The notes under the pieces: generated by a model
Seen by the model: the letters and a program-made list of their open reading frames with translations, nothing else
The model's database searches: none
Told to the model about the DNA's origin: nothing
Made by a program: the position numbers and the translations under genes
Source of the DNA: Polyrhizophydium stewartii
Taxonomy: Eukaryota; Chytridiomycota; Chytridiomycetes; Rhizophydiales
Direction of reading: 5' to 3'
NCBI GenBank assembly: GCA_027604665.1
Contig: JADGIZ010000308.1
Location: 1-16,295, forward strand
DNA length: 16,295 nucleotides
Shown: piece by piece, positions 13,247-16,295 of the stretch
Layout: each line of letters begins with the position of its first letter
Numbering within the stretch: position 1 is the stretch's first letter

Positions 13247-15715
13247 CTATTTATCGTTAGTCGGCTCGCGGAATCGCACGGACGTGTGCGGCCGCTCCGT
13301 CGTTCGCGTCAGGCGTACACTGCGCGCAGCGTGGTCACGGCTGCTCGGCATCTGGCTGCTCAACATCTCCCGATATCCAGTATCAAGGAACAGCAGCCGG
13401 CTGTCTTGCGCCGCGTAATCATGCCCGCCACTGTAGAAGCCAGAATAAATGTTGTTGTTGGCTCTGGGCTGTGGAATAGGCGCAAAGTCGGGATGCATAT
13501 ATGCCCGGCGCTGCTTGGCAACCAGCCTCGAGAGCTCGTCGTCTACGCGGGTGCGAGTAACGAGATTCGCGTTATGACGGTACTGCTCCTCACGAAGCCG
13601 TGCAATCTTGCCGTGCATTGAGCGGCTAACGAGACGGCTGATGCCGACGCCCAGGCTTGATTGCAGGAAGCGCAACTCGGCCAGGTTGAGCTTGCGCTCA
13701 GGGATGCTGCGTTTGAGCGTCTCGGGGTTGAGGTGACAGTCGATTCGGATCGGACCCCGCCGCACGCGCGACGTGGGCTTGGCGGCCTCGGCCACAGCGA
13801 CTTCGCTTGGGCCGTCGACTGGACCTGTTGATGCGACGAGCTCGCGTGGAACGCCGGCGCTCGATGGCGCCGTCGTGCGACGGGGCGCGCTTGTTGATCG
13901 AGCGGGCCGACGCGCCGCGCTTGGAAGCTGCGATCTGCGAGCGGCAAAGCCCTCCATGTACAGGGGGCCGTCCGACACGGACTGTTCGTATCCCGTCGTC
14001 GAGTCTTCCGTTGCCGTTTGATCGGTTCCCTCTTGTGGTGCTTGGTCTCCGCCATCCATAAACGCCACTGCGCAGAAACGTTGTTAGACCCGCCTCTTGG
14101 CCGCAGGGTATCGATTGTGCATGTACCTCGCTTGGCAGTGGCATCCGCGTCAAGCATGGGTTCTTGGAATGGCTGAGAATGGCCATGATTGGCGTCATGG
14201 CCATGATATCCCGCTGCATTTTGACGCGAAACAATATTCGCGGGCGTCGCGGTCTCAAAGGCAACCTGAGGTCCGGCCGCAACGCTTTCTTGGTCGTCGC
14301 ATGCGTCGACTTGGTTGTCATGGAACTGTTGTCTGCTTTCATGCGAGAGCTCGTGCAGCCCATCCAGAGCCGATTGGAGGGCCGAGGCTGGTGTCACAGG
14401 ATGCGGAAAAGGCGTCGACGACATGTCCGGCGTCGCCAGGATGGTCGCGCTCGGAATCAGCACTTGGTTGGCTGTATTCCCGCCGGGGGTTGACACGGGA
14501 CGGCTGATGCCCAGACGCTTGCGTGGGCCAGGCAGCTTTGCAGGCGACCACTGGTGCGAGATGGGCCGGCCCGCGGGTGTGACGACGACCACGGGAACAG
14601 GCTCGCCTGGGTCTGCTCCGCCGATTCGTTGCTGGCCGAAGACGTCGTGGCTTGGCCGCTGATCTGGCCGGTGGTGGGGTACCGCACGGATTGCAGCGTT
14701 CGCCCCGGCGACAGACATGTGGAGCCGCCGAAGCAGGTGTGCGAGCTGGTCGTCGGCGTGGTCGAGCTCGATGCTGATAGCGCCGCGCTGGTCCACAGGC
14801 GGGCTGCGAGGTGGGCGGCGTCCGCGCACAATCTCGATGACCCTGCCGACACTCGCTGGCGCGGGAGTGACATGGATCGCATCTGCCGCCGTCGCAAAGG
14901 CATTGCGGACCGCGGCAGGCGCAGCGACACCAGTAGATCCGGCGGCAGGCTGGTGGTGCTGCGTGGCGGCCTGCGCGACGAGACTCGATAGCGACTGCGT
15001 CGAGGAACGAGGCTTACGGCCGAGCTGGGCATCGAGCTTGCACTGGATGATGCGGTCGATGATGAGCACGGCCCTTTCAGGCCGCGAGAGCGAGTCCGGC
15101 GGGATCACCAGCCGCGAGCTGGCGCCGACGGGGAGGATGCTTGCGAGCGAGCCGCTGCTACCGAGCGCGGTCGACTTGGCCACGAGGCGGACGGCGTGAG
15201 TCTGCGGCCTCGCAGGCGAGAGCGCTCCAACTCTGGCCGACTGCGGCGCAATCGTCGTGGCCGGCCTTGTAGAGGCCCGCATCGCATGCTCCGTGCGGTT
15301 GGGACCTGTTGGCGGCCGCGTGAGCACGGGTATGCCTCCGGCGGCCGCCAGCGCCTCCGCAAATGCCGCGGGCGTGGTCATGTCCCCCTGCGCGATGGGC
15401 GGCAGAGACGTCTTGGGCCGCGAGATGGCTGCATCCGGCGCAGGGGTCTTGGAGAATGTGCCGGGACTGGCGTGCTGCTTGGAGCCGTGGTAGATGATCG
15501 GGTATTGTATCGCGGCCTGCAGCCGGTGTGCGCGGTGTGCGATGGCCACCATGTCGTCACAGCAGCCGCGTTGTCAGAGCTCGGGCTCTGCAAGACTCGT
15601 TCCCAGGAGGAGACACATGTTGGCATCGGGGTTTCGGAGAACGTACCTCGCCTGTGGGCTCGCGGCGACGCTTGACCGGCGTGAGCCGGATACTCGCCAA
15701 ATTCGCTGCTGTCAT
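13247..15715 (-). CDS. Unrecognised 759-aa protein, disordered with a conserved-looking helical C-terminal block
   Basis: Function not recognised. Exons on minus: 15647-15715, 14127-15516, 13247-14067; 2280 nt, 759 aa. Exon 1 is 23 codons, starting at an ATG with a G at -3 and ending at an ideal donor, GAG-GTACGT. Intron 1 (130 bp) ends GGCTGCAG. Intron 2 (59 bp) has donor GTACAT, branch TCTAAC and acceptor CTGCGCAG. Phases 0 and 1 agree. Residues 11-22 contain PVKRRRE, a possible nuclear signal. Most of 24-590 is Ala/Pro/Ser-rich and probably disordered, with one ordered-looking piece near AVLIIDRIIQCKLDAQLG. Residues about 592-726 look folded: IRIDCHLNPETLKRS, LNLAELRFLQSSLGVGISR, then long basic helices and an aromatic stretch with NNNIYSGFY. 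No enzyme motif or membrane segment was seen. A nuclear scaffold or chromatin role is only a guess. Confidence 0.7.
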
Positions 15716-16295
15716 GGCCTGGTGTCGGGATATTTGTCGTCAAGAAATCTGGCGCGAGAGACGGCCGGTTTTGAGATTTCGGCGAGCACAGTTTTGATAG
15801 CGCCGTTCGATCTTAATGGGTAGATCGGGTCGCCTGACGGGCGTGGTAGTTGCGGCGCTGCTGCCTGGCTCGGCCAGACAGGTACCACTTGCGTGTGCGG
15901 CACGGGCTGTAGACCTGCGGGTTGTGGTAGACCACCCTGATCGGCGAGCGCCTCTCGCATCCAACCGAGTGTTGGTTGAGTTGGCGGCCAGATCCATCGA
16001 CGAGGGCGTCCCGCACCGCCCGCTGATCCACCGTGCCCGCACGGCTACACGCCGTCCGGCTCGGATTCGCTGCATCGCCCAGATCTGGCTCGCCGCAATC
16101 AGCACCGCCGCAGGGCTGCCCACACGGACAACAAGTTGTTGCTGTTGTTGAAGGGGGCAGCGACGGAGGCGAAATCCACACTTTATTACGCATACCCTTG
16201 GGGCCTCGCGATGTGAGCGCACAGGTGGTTACTGACCAGCAGCGTTGCGGTGGTACGCCCAAAGGGAAGAGGAGTACGACCACATGGTGCGCTGC
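15716..16295. other. Upstream flank of the 759-aa gene, nothing recognised
   Basis: 580 bp at the right edge. It should contain the promoter of the minus-strand gene; an AT-rich AAATAT lies about 20 bp before its ATG. Several open frames exist on both strands (for example 15813-16283 minus), but none has recognisable motifs, a convincing start or family resemblance. The 5' end of a gene lying mostly beyond the window is possible. Confidence 0.4.

Noticed and set aside
15740..16283. Minus-strand open frames of about 160 codons upstream of the 759-aa gene
   Set aside because: No recognisable motif, no good start context and no splice link into the downstream exon. Left as unassigned flank.

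Overview
The window is nuclear DNA from a GC-rich fungus. The genes are split by many short introns, nearly all 55-130 bp. These have GT donors (often GTGAGT or GTGCGT) and CTGAC or CTAAC branch sites a short way before the acceptor AG. Coding frames are strongly GC-rich at codon third positions. The protein families also fit a fungus: a WD40-fused inositol 5-phosphatase and a full-length Ubp15/USP7 orthologue. The lineage cannot be fixed from this sequence. A basidiomycete or an early-diverging fungus (chytrid-like) are both possible. There is no sign of a virus, transposon, rRNA, tRNA or CRISPR array.

Layout from left to right. (1) 1-3801, plus strand: the 3' part of a large gene with a disordered proline-rich region, a WD40-like domain and a complete inositol-polyphosphate 5-phosphatase domain, in five exons; the start lies left of the window. 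(2) 3934-4908, minus strand: an unrecognised gene with a His/Gln-rich start and a C-terminal half that faintly resembles Rad51-paralogue (XRCC2-like) proteins. (3) 4909-5358: a short spacer rich in simple repeats, holding the 3' flank of gene 3 and the presumed promoter of gene 2. (4) 5359-10299, minus strand: a complete USP7/Ubp15 deubiquitinase, 14 exons, 1128 aa, with MATH domain, catalytic triad and C-terminal ubiquitin-like domains. (5) 10300-11327: an unresolved interval between two divergent genes. (6) about 11328-13165, plus strand: an APC-superfamily transporter most like ethanolamine permeases; the core is four exons and the N-terminus is unsettled. (7) 13247-15715, minus strand: an unrecognised 759-aa protein in three exons. 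(8) 15716-16295: upstream flank of gene 7, nothing recognised.

The genes do not form a pathway. They are ordinary, separately transcribed fungal genes: phosphoinositide turnover, protein deubiquitination, amine or amino-acid uptake, and two proteins of unknown role. Genes 1 and 2 converge with 132 bp between stops, and the permease and the 759-aa gene converge with 81 bp between stops. The deubiquitinase and permease genes diverge. The exon models were assembled by hand: each junction was required to keep reading frame and, where the family is known, family continuity. Total lengths divide exactly by three for all five gene models.
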